In this document: piece after piece, positions 1 to 7,552 of the stretch
Numbering within the stretch: position 1 is the stretch's first letter
Layout of the letters: each line of letters begins with the position of its first letter
Assembly: GCA_946482635.1 (NCBI GenBank)
Contig: CAMLSG010000076.1
Span: 1 to 21,754 of the forward strand
DNA length: 21,754 nucleotides
Source of the DNA: an uncultured Duganella sp.
GTDB taxonomy: Bacteria > Pseudomonadota > Gammaproteobacteria > Burkholderiales > Burkholderiaceae
Direction of reading: 5' to 3'
Notes under the pieces: model-generated
Databases searched by the model: none
What the model saw: only the letters and a program-made list of their open reading frames with translations
Told to the model about the DNA's origin: nothing
Made by a program: the position numbers and the translations under genes

Positions 1-554
1 AAGTGGACGGCGAGTACGCCTACGGCCACCTGCGCACCGAAACCGGCGTGCACCGCTTGGTGCGCAAGTCGCCGTTCGACTCCTCGGGCGGCCGCCACAC
101 CTCCTTCGTGTCGCTGTTCGTCTATCCGGAAGTGGATGACTCGATCGAGATCGAGATCAACCCGGCCGACCTGCGCATCGACACCTACCGCGCGTCGGGC
201 GCGGGCGGCCAGCACATTAACAAGACCGACTCCGCAGTGCGTATCACGCACGGCCCGTCCGGCATCGTCGTGCAGTGCCAGAACGACCGCTCGCAGCACC
301 GCAACAAAGCCGAAGCGATGGACATGCTGAAGGCCAAGCTGTACGAACTGGAACTGCGCAAGCGCATGAGCGAGCAGCAGTCGCTGGAAGACTCCAAGAC
401 CGACGTGGGCTGGGGCCACCAGATCCGTTCCTACGTGCTGGACCAGTCCCGCATCAAGGACCTGCGCACCAACTTCGAGACCGGCAACACCAAGGGCGTG
501 CTGGACGGCGACCTGGACGACTTCATCTCCGCGTCCCTGAAGCAAGGCATCTAA
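1..554 (+). CDS. prfB: Peptide chain release factor 2 (RF2), 3' part only
   Basis: RF2 reads UAA and UGA stop codons in the ribosomal A site and triggers hydrolysis of peptidyl-tRNA. The window opens inside the gene: the frame starts at base 3 and 183 residues remain of a usual length of about 365, so domain 1, half of the codon-recognition domain and the programmed frameshift site known in most prfB genes lie upstream and cannot be judged. Visible here are the SPF stop-codon recognition tripeptide (residues 23-25 of the fragment) and the catalytic GGQ loop (68-70, bases 204-212) in the context [10 protein letters not shown]. The SPF tripeptide separates it from RF1, which carries PxT. The position four before GGQ is Ala, the common bacterial residue, rather than the Thr of E. 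coli K-12. The C-terminal domain is intact and ends at TAA. It heads a tight run with the HAD gene (3-nt gap) and lysS, as prfB-lysS does in E. coli. Confidence 0.97.
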   Translation, partial: VDGEYAYGHLRTETGVHRLVRKSPFDSSGGRHTSFVSLFVYPEVDDSIEIEINPADLRIDTYRASGAGGQHINKTDSAVRITHGPSGIVVQCQNDRSQHRNKAEAMDMLKAKLYELELRKRMSEQQSLEDSKTDVGWGHQIRSYVLDQSRIKDLRTNFETGNTKGVLDGDLDDFISASLKQGI

Positions 555-557
555 GCA

Positions 558-1217
558 ATGATGCAGCAGCGCGCCTTCATCTTCGACATGGACGGCACCA
601 TCGTCGACAACATGGGTTTCCACACCCGCTCGTGGCTGGAATTCTTCAGCCGCCGCGGCCATGCGGTCGACGAGGCGGCATTCTTTGCTGCGACCGCCGG
701 CCGCACCGGCCATGAAATCATCGGCCAGTTCCTCGGCGAGGGCCTGGCGCATGACGACGTGACCGCCCTGATCGACGAGAAGGAAGTGCTGTTCCGCGAG
801 ATCTACGCGCCGCACCTGCGCGCCGTGGAAGGCTTCGGCGCCCTGGTGAGCGCCGCGCAGGCTGCCGGCATCCGCCTGGCAGTCGGCACCGCCGCCCCGC
901 CGTCCAACGTGGACTTCACGCTGGACGGCCTCGGCGTGCGCGAGCTGTTCGACACCGTCGTCGGCGCCGCCGACGTCAAACGCGGCAAGCCGGAACCGGA
1001 CGTGTTCCTGCTGGCCGCCGAACGCTGCGGCGCCGATCCGGCGCACTGCATCGTGTTCGAGGACGCGCCTTTGGGCGTGGAAGCAGCGCGCCGAGCCGGC
1101 ATGCGCTGCATCGTCCTGACAACCACTTTGCCTGCTGAAGCGTTCAGTGCTTTCGACAACGTGATCTGCATTGCACGCGACTTCAGCGAAATCGATATCA
1201 ATAATCTGACAAACTAA
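558..1217 (+). CDS. HAD-superfamily phosphatase / beta-phosphoglucomutase-like hydrolase
   Basis: This is a 219-residue HAD hydrolase of subfamily IA, a cytoplasmic magnesium-dependent phosphatase or phosphoglucomutase; the substrate cannot be told from sequence. All four HAD motifs are present: DMDGT with nucleophile Asp10 and acid/base Asp12, Thr111 in VGTAAPPSN (motif II), Lys144 in RGKPEPD (motif III), and Glu168-Asp169 in VFEDA (motif IV). A helical cap of about residues 18-85 follows motif I, as in beta-phosphoglucomutase and phosphoglycolate phosphatase relatives. The start is a doubled ATG (558 and 561) lying 3 nt after the prfB stop, with only a weak AAGG upstream, so translation is probably coupled to prfB. 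lysS begins 7 nt downstream. A house-cleaning role for a phosphorylated metabolite is possible but is inference. Confidence 0.88.
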   Translation: MMQQRAFIFDMDGTIVDNMGFHTRSWLEFFSRRGHAVDEAAFFAATAGRTGHEIIGQFLGEGLAHDDVTALIDEKEVLFREIYAPHLRAVEGFGALVSAAQAAGIRLAVGTAAPPSNVDFTLDGLGVRELFDTVVGAADVKRGKPEPDVFLLAAERCGADPAHCIVFEDAPLGVEAARRAGMRCIVLTTTLPAEAFSAFDNVICIARDFSEIDINNLTN

Positions 1218-1224
1218 TCAAACC

Positions 1225-2763
1225 ATGACTACGGAAAACCAAGTGCAAGATCAGGCGCCAGGCCTGGACGACAACAAAATCATCGCCGAACGCCGCGCCA
1301 AGCTGGCCGCCATCCGCGAAAAACAAGGCGTAGCCTTCCCTAACGATTTCCGTCCAGAGCATAAAGCAGCCGACCTGCACGTCCAGTACGGCGCCAAGAC
1401 CCGTGAAGAACTGGAAGCCGCACCGGTAACCGTAGTCCTGGCCGGCCGCATGATGCTGAAGCGCGAAGCAGGCAAAAAGGCCGCATTCGCCACCTTGCAG
1501 GATTCGTCCGGCCAGAAAGCCGACGGCCGCATCCAGATCTACGTCACCGTGGACACCACCGGCGAAGAGGCCATGGAAGCCTTCCGCGGCTGGGACCTGG
1601 GCGACATCCTGGGCGTGACCGGCACCCTGTTCAAGACCAAGACCGACGAACTGACCGTCAAGGTCAGCGAAGTGCGCCTGATCACCAAGGCCCTGCGCCC
1701 GCTGCCGGACAAGTTCCACGGCCTGGCCGACCAGGAAACCAAATACCGCCAGCGCTACGTCGACCTGATCACCAGCGAAGAAACCCGCCGCACCTTCAAG
1801 GCGCGCACCGCCGCGATTTCGTCGATCCGCCGCTTCATGGAAGCGAACGACTTCATGGAAGTCGAGACCCCGATGCTGCACCCGATCCCGGGCGGCGCCG
1901 CAGCCAAGCCATTCATCACCCACCACAACGCGCTGGACATGCAGATGTTCATGCGCATCGCGCCTGAACTGTACCTGAAGCGCCTGGTGGTGGGCGGCTT
2001 CGACCGCGTGTTCGAGATCAACCGCAACTTCCGCAACGAAGGCGTGTCGGTCCGCCACAACCCGGAATTCACCATGATGGAATTCTATGCGGCCTACACC
2101 GACTACGAATGGATCATGGACTTCACCGAAAAGGTGATCCGCCAGGCTGCCATCGACGCCAAAGGCACTGCAGTGCTGACCTACGGCGGCCGTGAGCTGG
2201 ACCTGTCCAAGCCATTCCAGCGCCTGACCATCTGCGGCGCCATCAACAAATACGCACCGCACTACACCGAAGCGCAGCTGAACGACATGGACTTCCTGAA
2301 AGCCGAGCTGCTGAAGTTCGGCGTCAAGCCATTCGCCACCTCCGGCCTGGGCGCGCTGCAGCTGGCGCTGTTCGAAGAAACCGCCGAAGCGCAGCTGTGG
2401 GAACCGACCTTCATCATCGACTACCCGATCGAAGTGTCCCCGCTGGCCCGCGCTTCGGACACCCGCGAAGGCATCACCGAGCGCTTCGAACTGTTCATGG
2501 TTGGACGCGAGATCGCCAACGGCTTCTCCGAGCTGAACGATGCGGAAGACCAGTCGGCCCGATTCCTGGCCCAGATGAAAGCCAAGGAAGCCGGCGACGA
2601 CGAAGCGATGTACTACGACGCCGACTTCATCCGCGCGCTGGAATACGGCATGCCGCCAGCCGGCGGCTGCGGCATCGGCATCGACCGCCTGATGATGCTG
2701 CTGACCGACTCCCCGAACATCCGCGACGTCCTGCTCTTCCCGCACCTGCGCAAGGAAGACTAA
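1225..2763 (+). CDS. lysS: Lysyl-tRNA synthetase, class II
   Basis: LysS charges tRNA-Lys with lysine using ATP in the cytoplasm. The 512-residue length matches bacterial class II LysRS (E. coli about 505). An N-terminal OB-fold anticodon-binding domain spans about residues 65-155. The class II catalytic core follows, with motif 1 near 200-225 ([15 protein letters not shown]), motif 2 near 262-288 ([21 protein letters not shown]) and motif 3 near 481-505 ([15 protein letters not shown]). Lys-specific context is seen in [21 protein letters not shown] sequence. The ATG lies 7 nt after the HAD stop and has no recognisable Shine-Dalgarno sequence, which suggests translational coupling. Downstream the gene faces ppnN across a 129-nt convergent gap with REP-like palindromes and no T-rich terminator. 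Confidence 0.98.
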   Translation: MTTENQVQDQAPGLDDNKIIAERRAKLAAIREKQGVAFPNDFRPEHKAADLHVQYGAKTREELEAAPVTVVLAGRMMLKREAGKKAAFATLQDSSGQKADGRIQIYVTVDTTGEEAMEAFRGWDLGDILGVTGTLFKTKTDELTVKVSEVRLITKALRPLPDKFHGLADQETKYRQRYVDLITSEETRRTFKARTAAISSIRRFMEANDFMEVETPMLHPIPGGAAAKPFITHHNALDMQMFMRIAPELYLKRLVVGGFDRVFEINRNFRNEGVSVRHNPEFTMMEFYAAYTDYEWIMDFTEKVIRQAAIDAKGTAVLTYGGRELDLSKPFQRLTICGAINKYAPHYTEAQLNDMDFLKAELLKFGVKPFATSGLGALQLALFEETAEAQLWEPTFIIDYPIEVSPLARASDTREGITERFELFMVGREIANGFSELNDAEDQSARFLAQMKAKEAGDDEAMYYDADFIRALEYGMPPAGGCGIGIDRLMMLLTDSPNIRDVLLFPHLRKED

Positions 2764-2772
2764 CAGCCCAGC

Positions 2773-2811
2773 CCGTGTCAACCTTGGGGTCAGGCTCTTA
2801 GGTTGACACGA
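2773..2811. repeat. REP-like palindromic unit, copy 1
   Basis: This is a 39-nt imperfect palindrome in the lysS/ppnN convergent gap. The arms are CCGTGTCAACC (2773-2783) and GGTTGACACGA (2801-2811), pairing at 10 of 11 positions, around a 17-nt loop holding TTGGGGTCAGGCTCTTA. The loop looks like a decayed version of the inner GGGTCAGACCC palindrome seen in copy 2. It is followed by GCTCTTCGCT, resembling the CCTCTTCCGT after copy 2. RAYT-associated REP elements are the closest known class, but no transposase lies in the window. Confidence 0.8.
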
Positions 2812-2841
2812 GCTCTTCGCTAGGACCGCAATTGGCTGAGG

Positions 2842-2880
2842 CCGTGGCAACCAAAGGGTCTGACCCCAAGGTTGACACGG
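2842..2880. repeat. REP-like palindromic unit, copy 2
   Basis: This is the second 39-nt unit, exactly 69 nt after copy 1. The arms are CCGTGGCAACC (2842-2852) and GGTTGACACGG (2870-2880), 10 of 11 pairing, around a 17-nt loop with a perfect inner palindrome GGGTCTGACCC (2856-2866). Its right half (2860-2880) is the exact reverse complement of the left half of copy 1 (2773-2793), a 21-nt inverted match. It ends 12 nt before the ppnN stop codon and could serve as a transcription barrier for either convergent gene. Confidence 0.8.
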
Positions 2881-2892
2881 CCTCTTCCGTAT

Positions 2893-4263
2893 CTATTGGA
2901 TCACGCGGTAGCAGGGGGTGTAGGCTTTGCCCGCCAGCTTCATGCGGCTTTGCGCCACGAAAGAGGCCAGCAAGGCATCCATCGGCCCCATGATTTCCTT
3001 GTCGCCGTGGATTTCGAAGTGGCCGTACTTCTCAATGGTGCGGATACCCTCCTCCTTCACATTGCCCGCCACTACGCCTGAAAATGCGCGGCGCAGGTTC
3101 GCAGCCAGCACGTGCACCGGCTGGTTCTTGTGCAGGCTCAGGTTGCGCATGTTTTCGTGCGTCGGCGCGAACGGGCGCTGGAACTCGTCGTCGATCTTCA
3201 GCGCCCAGTTGAAGTAATAGGCGTCTGAACGGGATTTGCGGAATTCGCGTACCTGCTTCATTCCTTCCGCCATTTCCTGCGCCACCAGCTCCGGATCGTC
3301 GACGATGATCTTGTAGCGCTTCTGCGCTTCCGGGCCAAGCGTATGGCCGATGAACTCATTGATCTGGATGAAGTAGTCGCGCGAGGTCTCGGGGCCGGTG
3401 AAGATCAGCGGGAACGGAATGTCCGCATTATCCGGATGCAGCAGGATGCCGAGGATGTACAGGATTTCCTCCGCCGTACCGGCGCCGCCCGGGAATACGC
3501 AAATCCCATGGCCGACGCGCACGAAAGCCTCCAGGCGCTTCTCAATATCCGGCATGATCACCAGGTCATTCACGATCGGATTCGGCGACTCGGCTGCGAT
3601 GATGCCCGGTTCCGTAATACCCAGGTATCGCCCGCCGGTGAAGCGCTGCTTGGCGTGGCCGATAGTGGCGCCCTTCATCGGCCCCTTCATTGCACCAGGG
3701 CCGCAGCCGGTGCAGATATCCAGCCCGCGCAAGCCAAGCTGGTAGCCCACTTCCTTCGAATAATTGTATTCGGCGCGGTTGATCGAGTGCCCGCCCCAGC
3801 ACACCACCAGGTTCGGATTGAGCTGCGGCTTCAGCACATTGGCATTGCGCAGGATATGGAAGACCGCATCGGTAATCCCTTCGCTGCGGGCCAGGTCGAA
3901 CTTCGGATTCCCCGTCACTTCGTTGCTCACGAAGACGATATCGCGCAGCACCGCAAACAGGTGCTCGTGAATACCCTTGATCATCTTGCCATCGACAAAA
4001 GCGATGGCCGGCGCGCCTTTGATTTCCAGCTTGATGCCGCGTTCACGTTGCAGGATGTTGATGTCAAACGACTTGAAGCGATCCAGCAATTCCTTTCCAT
4101 CGTCGATCGTGCTGCCGCAATTCAGCACCGCCAGGGCGCAGTTGCGGAAGATGTTATAGAGGCCGCCCTTGCCCGAGTCGAGCAGTTGCACCACCTCCGC
4201 CTTGGACAGGACTTCCAGCCTGCCCTCCGGAGCAATAAGGGTATCGACAACGTTGCTGTCCAT
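2893..4263 (-). CDS. ppnN: Pyrimidine/purine nucleotide 5'-monophosphate nucleosidase (PpnN/YgdH)
   Basis: PpnN splits nucleoside 5'-monophosphates into free base and ribose 5-phosphate, feeding nucleotide salvage; the E. coli enzyme is activated by (p)ppGpp. The 456 residues match the E. coli length (454) and the match is recognisable end to end. It has an N-terminal domain with YNIFRNCALAVLNCGS (about 36-51), a Rossmann-like LOG core with CWGGHS (155-160), TGCGPGAMKGPMKG (185-198) and the signature PGGAGTAEE (258-266), and a C-terminal domain with RRAFSGVVAGNVKE. The start is ATG with AAAGGA about 10 nt upstream. It is transcribed alone, convergent with lysS and divergent from the peptide transporter. 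Old annotations call such proteins lysine decarboxylase or LOG family; the three-domain length argues for PpnN. Confidence 0.94.
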   Translation of the reverse strand: MDSNVVDTLIAPEGRLEVLSKAEVVQLLDSGKGGLYNIFRNCALAVLNCGSTIDDGKELLDRFKSFDINILQRERGIKLEIKGAPAIAFVDGKMIKGIHEHLFAVLRDIVFVSNEVTGNPKFDLARSEGITDAVFHILRNANVLKPQLNPNLVVCWGGHSINRAEYNYSKEVGYQLGLRGLDICTGCGPGAMKGPMKGATIGHAKQRFTGGRYLGITEPGIIAAESPNPIVNDLVIMPDIEKRLEAFVRVGHGICVFPGGAGTAEEILYILGILLHPDNADIPFPLIFTGPETSRDYFIQINEFIGHTLGPEAQKRYKIIVDDPELVAQEMAEGMKQVREFRKSRSDAYYFNWALKIDDEFQRPFAPTHENMRNLSLHKNQPVHVLAANLRRAFSGVVAGNVKEEGIRTIEKYGHFEIHGDKEIMGPMDALLASFVAQSRMKLAGKAYTPCYRVIQ

Positions 4264-4307
4264 GATACATAAATCCTTTTATTTAACTTTTCGGGGACTG
4301 CACCTTC

Positions 4308-4337
4308 AATATACGCCCTCGCTGTGCCAATTCACAG
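4308..4337 (-). promoter_or_regulatory. Possible ppnN promoter -10 with adjacent inverted repeat
   Basis: Read on the minus strand, 4313-4308 is TATATT, one base from the -10 consensus, 45 nt upstream of the ppnN ATG. No good -35 sits at 16-18 nt. The inverted repeat CTGTG-N6-CACAG (4322-4337) lies just upstream, where a regulator could occlude polymerase. The assignment rests on base matches only. Confidence 0.3.
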
Positions 4338-4363
4338 ACGCAAGCTTGGCAAACATACCACAA

Positions 4364-4378
4364 TGCTGCTTTGCAGCA
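4364..4378. repeat. Small perfect stem-loop in the ppnN/POT divergent region
   Basis: TGCTGC-TTT-GCAGCA forms a 6-bp stem with a 3-nt loop. It sits upstream of the candidate transporter promoter and is not followed by a T tract, so it is not a terminator. It may be an operator half-site pair or chance. Confidence 0.35.
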
Positions 4379-4387
4379 CGCGAAATT

Positions 4388-4416
4388 CCCTTCAACGGCG
4401 CGGGGTAGATTACAAT
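4388..4416 (+). promoter_or_regulatory. Possible promoter for the POT transporter
   Basis: TACAAT at 4411-4416 is one base from the -10 consensus and lies 29 nt before the ATG at 4446. The hexamer at 17-nt spacing (CCCTTC, 4388-4393) is a poor -35, so an activator or a different start point is possible. Confidence 0.35.
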
Positions 4417-4445
4417 TCGGCTTTTTTTCGACCAGGAGAAGCCGC

Positions 4446-5951
4446 ATGAGCGGTCCTATCGCGCAAACCACCGAGGTTAAAATCCCTGAATTCAGGCAGA
4501 TCATGGGTCACCCTGCTCCGCTCTGGATGCTGTTTATGTCCGAATTCTGGGAACGCTTTGCGTTTTACGGCATTCGCTGGGCGCTGGTGCTGTACATCGT
4601 TTCGCAGTTTTACAACGGCGACGCTTCGGGCCAGGCTGCAGCCAACCTGACCTACGGTTCCTACCTGGCGCTGGTGTATGCCGGCGCACTGTTCGGCGGC
4701 TACGTGGCCGACCGCGTACTGGGCTACCAGCGCTCGATCCTGGTTGGCGCAAGCTTCATGGCGGCCGGCCTGTTCATGATCGCCATCCCCGACCCAACCA
4801 TCTTCAAATTCGGCCTGGCCACCATCATCGTCGGTAACGGCATGTTCAAGCCGAACATTTCGACCATGGTCGGCAAGCTGTATTCGCTGGGCGACACCCG
4901 CCGCGACTCCGGCTTCACCATCTTCTACATGGGCATTAACGTCGGCGGCTTCCTGGCACCGATCATTACCCAGCTGCTGGCACAGAAAGTCTTCAACACC
5001 GGCGACACCCCGGCTTACAAGATCGTGTTCATCTCCGCCGGCGTCGGCATGATCATTTCCCTGTTCTGGTTCTACCTGGGCCGCCGCGGCCTGAAGGGCA
5101 TTGGCGAACCTGCACCGGAAGCCAAGGATCCAAAACGCATCGCTTACGTGGCACTGGGCGCACTGGCTGTGATCCCGGTCGTGTACTCGCTGCTGGCAGT
5201 TGGCGCCGCCGCGCTGCAAGGCGTGCTGACCGTGCTGTTCCTGATCCTGGTGGTGATGCTGATCGTCGAAGGCGTGCGCAACGGCCCTGTTGCCCGCGAC
5301 AAGACCATCGCCATGATGGTGATCTTCGCCTTCAACATCATGTTCTGGTGCTTCTTCGAACAGGCAGGCTCCTCGTTCACCTTCCTGGCCGACCAGATCG
5401 TGAACCGCGAACTGGGCTTCATGACCTTCCCGGTTGCCTGGTTCCAATCCGTGAACTCCCTCGCCATCATCTTCTTCGCGCCTGTTGTGGCAGCGATCTG
5501 GGTCTGGATGGGCAAGCGCGGCAAGAATCCATCGATTCCACGCAAATTCGCGCTCGGCATTATCGGCAATGGCCTGGCCTTCGGCCTGCTGATGTACGCG
5601 CTGACCCACCTGGTCGACGACAAGAAAATGATCCCGTTCTGGACCCTGTTCATGGTTTACGTGATCCAGTCCATCGGTGAGCTGTGCCTGTCCCCGATCG
5701 GCCTGTCGATGGTCACCAAGCTGGCTCCGACCCGCCTGGTTGGCATGGGCATGGGCGGCTGGTTCCTGTCCACCGGCATTGGCAACAACCTGTCGGGCAT
5801 CGTTGCTTCGATGATGTCGGGCGAGCACGGCATGACCGTGGATTCCGCACTGACCGGCTACACCCAGGGCTTCTGGATCCTGATCGGCGGCGGCGTGCTG
5901 CTGTTCATCCTGGCTCCGTTCATCCAGAAACTGATGCACGGCGTGAAATAA
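4446..5951 (+). CDS. POT/PTR2-family proton-coupled di-/tripeptide transporter
   Basis: Members of this major-facilitator family import di- and tripeptides with protons across the inner membrane. The 501-residue protein carries the family hallmark ExxERFxxYG in helix 1 (EFWERFAFYG, residues 33-42) and the PTR2 signature around GNGMFKPNIS (130-139) and FTIFYMGINVGG (157-168). Hydrophobic segments continue to the C-terminus, consistent with 12-14 helices. The ATG at 4446 is chosen because AGGAG (4434-4438) sits 7 nt upstream and the N-terminus then matches a short cytoplasmic lead; the open frame extends 25 codons further upstream without a ribosome site. It is a single-gene unit. Its stop codon TAA (5949-5951) is the first three bases of a 31-nt palindrome. 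Substrate detail (DtpT, YjdL type or other) cannot be set from sequence. Confidence 0.93.
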   Translation: MSGPIAQTTEVKIPEFRQIMGHPAPLWMLFMSEFWERFAFYGIRWALVLYIVSQFYNGDASGQAAANLTYGSYLALVYAGALFGGYVADRVLGYQRSILVGASFMAAGLFMIAIPDPTIFKFGLATIIVGNGMFKPNISTMVGKLYSLGDTRRDSGFTIFYMGINVGGFLAPIITQLLAQKVFNTGDTPAYKIVFISAGVGMIISLFWFYLGRRGLKGIGEPAPEAKDPKRIAYVALGALAVIPVVYSLLAVGAAALQGVLTVLFLILVVMLIVEGVRNGPVARDKTIAMMVIFAFNIMFWCFFEQAGSSFTFLADQIVNRELGFMTFPVAWFQSVNSLAIIFFAPVVAAIWVWMGKRGKNPSIPRKFALGIIGNGLAFGLLMYALTHLVDDKKMIPFWTLFMVYVIQSIGELCLSPIGLSMVTKLAPTRLVGMGMGGWFLSTGIGNNLSGIVASMMSGEHGMTVDSALTGYTQGFWILIGGGVLLFILAPFIQKLMHGVK

Positions 5952-5979
5952 ATAAATGGGGACGTACCCCATTTATTTA
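5949..5979. repeat. 31-nt REP-like palindrome overlapping the transporter stop codon
   Basis: The arms TAAATAAATGGGG (5949-5961) and CCCCATTTATTTA (5967-5979) pair perfectly at 13 of 13 around the 5-nt centre ACGTA. The TAA of the transporter gene is the left end of the element. The core GGGG-N5-CCCC has the same shape as the core of the units at 2773-2880, but the arms are AT-rich and unrelated. It precedes the true terminator by about 20 nt. Confidence 0.85.
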
Positions 5980-5988
5980 CCCCATTTA
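5980..5988. repeat. Partial repeat of the palindrome's right arm
   Basis: CCCCATTTA here repeats 5967-5975 in direct orientation with a 13-nt period, directly abutting the palindrome. It looks like a truncated extra arm left by slippage or by an incomplete second copy. Confidence 0.6.
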
Positions 5989-5998
5989 CCAGGCAACA

Positions 5999-6024
5999 AA
6001 AAAGGCAGCTTCGGCTGCCTTTTT
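5999..6024. terminator. Bidirectional intrinsic terminator between POT gene and glpD
   Basis: An 11-bp stem (5999-6009 with 6014-6024, core AGGCAGC/GCTGCCT) closes on the stable tetraloop TTCG. It is flanked by an A run on the left and a T run on the right, so it can end transcripts from both convergent genes. It ends only 2 nt from the glpD stop codon (6027-6029). Confidence 0.9.
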
Positions 6025-6026
6025 CT

Positions 6027-7541
6027 TTATGCGTTTGCCGTGAGCCAGGCGTCGAGCCTGGTCTCGGCTCCCGCAGGCAAATGCAGTCCAAGCTTGGAAC
6101 GCCGCCACAGGATGTCAGCCGCCGTGACAGCCCACTCCTTGCGGCGCAGGTAATTCACTTCCGCTGCATACACGCCCGGCAGGATTTCTTCCCCCATGTC
6201 GGCCAGCGATGCGCACCCTTCCAGCAATGTATGCACCCGCGTGCCATAAGCTCGCGCATAGCGCTTCACCAGTTCCGGCGGCAGCCAGTCATACTTCACC
6301 TGCAGCGCAGCGGCCCAGTCGCAGAACTCGAGCACCGAACGGTTCTGCGGCATGGCCCCAAACAGGTCGCCGCCGGGGAGGCACGCCTTCTCCGTCCAGC
6401 CTTTTTCCGGCCGGCCGAGCGTCTTGCAAAGAATGTCGACCGCGTCTTCGGCCAGCTTGCGGAAGGTCGTGATCTTGCCGCCGAAGATGTTCAGCAGCGG
6501 CGCGCCCTCCTTGTCGAGCTCGAGGAAGTAATCGCGCGTCACGGCCTTGGCGTCGGCGGCCGCATCTTCCAGTAGCGGGCGCACGCCGGCATAGGTCCAC
6601 ACCACGTCTGCCGGGCGCACCGGTTCACGGAAATAGTCGCTGGCCAGTTCGCACAGGTAGCGGATCTCGTTTTCTTCAATCGCTACGCGCTGCGGATCGC
6701 CCTTGTATTCAAGATCGGTTGTCCCGATCAGCGTGAAGTCGCGTTCATAAGGGATGGCGAATACGATGCGGCCGTCCTTGTTCTGGAAGATATAGGCCTG
6801 GTTATGCTCGAAGATGCGGCGCACCACGATGTGACTGCCCTTGACCAGGCGCAGATGGCGCGACTGCTGCTTGCCGCCTGCCGACTGAATGAAGGATTGC
6901 GCCCACGGTCCAGCAGCATTGACCACCGCCCGGGTCGTGATCCGCTTTTCCGTACCGTCCGCCTTGCGCAGCGTCGCCACCCAATGGTCGGCATGGCGCT
7001 CGACGCCAACGCAACTGGTGCGGGTCAGGATGCAGGCGCCTTTGGCGCACGCGTCCATCGCGTTCAGCACCACCAGCCGGGCATCGTCGACCCAGCCATC
7101 GGAATACTCGAAGCCGGCACTGAAGGACTCCTTCAGCGGCCGCCCAGCCGGATGGCAACGCAAGTCGATGCCGCGCGAGCCCGGCAGCAGTTCGCGCTTG
7201 GCCAGCATATCGTAGAGGAAAAGTCCGGCGCGAATCAGCAGCGCCGGCCGCTGGCCAGCGTCGTGCGGCATCACAAAGCGCAGCGGCCACATGATGTGCG
7301 GCGCGCTGCGCAGCAGCACTTCGCGTTCCGCCAATGCCTTGCGCACCAGCCGGAATTCATAATATTCGAGGTAGCGCAGTCCGCCATGAATCAACTTCGT
7401 GGACGCGGATGAAGTGTGCGACGCCAGGTCGTCCTTCTCGCACAAAACGACGCACAGGCCACGGCCTGCCGCATCGCGCGCAATGCCCGCCCCATTGATC
7501 CCGCCGCCAACTACCAGTACATCACAATCAACGTCCGCCAT
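6027..7541 (-). CDS. glpD: Aerobic glycerol-3-phosphate dehydrogenase (FAD)
   Basis: GlpD oxidises sn-glycerol 3-phosphate to dihydroxyacetone phosphate at the inner membrane and passes electrons to quinone, linking glycerol and lipid breakdown to respiration. The 504 residues match E. coli GlpD (501). The N-terminal dinucleotide-binding loop is VVGGGINGAG (10-19), with Glu35 in VVLCEKDD as the expected FAD ribose ligand, then SSASTKLIHGGLRYLE (44-59), typical of the family. TYAGVRPLLED lies near 314-326, and a C-terminal DAO_C domain follows. The start is ATG with a GGGGA ribosome site about 4 nt upstream. It is the last gene of a three-gene minus-strand run, 11 nt after the amidohydrolase stop. 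No glpK, glpF or glpR is seen next to it, unlike many glp operons. Confidence 0.96.
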   Translation of the reverse strand: MADVDCDVLVVGGGINGAGIARDAAGRGLCVVLCEKDDLASHTSSASTKLIHGGLRYLEYYEFRLVRKALAEREVLLRSAPHIMWPLRFVMPHDAGQRPALLIRAGLFLYDMLAKRELLPGSRGIDLRCHPAGRPLKESFSAGFEYSDGWVDDARLVVLNAMDACAKGACILTRTSCVGVERHADHWVATLRKADGTEKRITTRAVVNAAGPWAQSFIQSAGGKQQSRHLRLVKGSHIVVRRIFEHNQAYIFQNKDGRIVFAIPYERDFTLIGTTDLEYKGDPQRVAIEENEIRYLCELASDYFREPVRPADVVWTYAGVRPLLEDAAADAKAVTRDYFLELDKEGAPLLNIFGGKITTFRKLAEDAVDILCKTLGRPEKGWTEKACLPGGDLFGAMPQNRSVLEFCDWAAALQVKYDWLPPELVKRYARAYGTRVHTLLEGCASLADMGEEILPGVYAAEVNYLRRKEWAVTAADILWRRSKLGLHLPAGAETRLDAWLTANA

Positions 7542-7552
7542 GCATTCCCCGA

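Noticed and set aside
1198..2850. A 550-codon open frame opposite lysS running into the REP-like units
   Set aside because: It mirrors lysS codons and shows no recognisable domain; it is a compositional shadow.
2773..2880. CRISPR repeats or an insertion-sequence remnant
   Set aside because: There are only two units, both palindromic, with no spacer array, no transposase fragment and no target-site duplication seen.
2893..4263. Annotation as lysine decarboxylase or cytokinin-producing LOG
   Set aside because: Those names come from the shared PGGxGTxEE motif; the 456-residue three-domain layout matches PpnN throughout.
4322..4337. CRP-type binding site in the ppnN/POT region
   Set aside because: The half-sites TGTG and CACA are 6 nt apart, whereas the CRP/Vfr consensus TGTGA-N6-TCACA places them 8 nt apart.
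4371..4445. N-terminal extension of the POT transporter by 25 codons
   Set aside because: It would begin at a TTG inside the promoter region; ATG 4446 has a good AGGAG site and the expected N-terminus.
4410..5972. A 520-codon open frame opposite the POT transporter
   Set aside because: It is highly polar, rich in His/Gln/Asp, the reverse image of a membrane protein; no start signal or family match.
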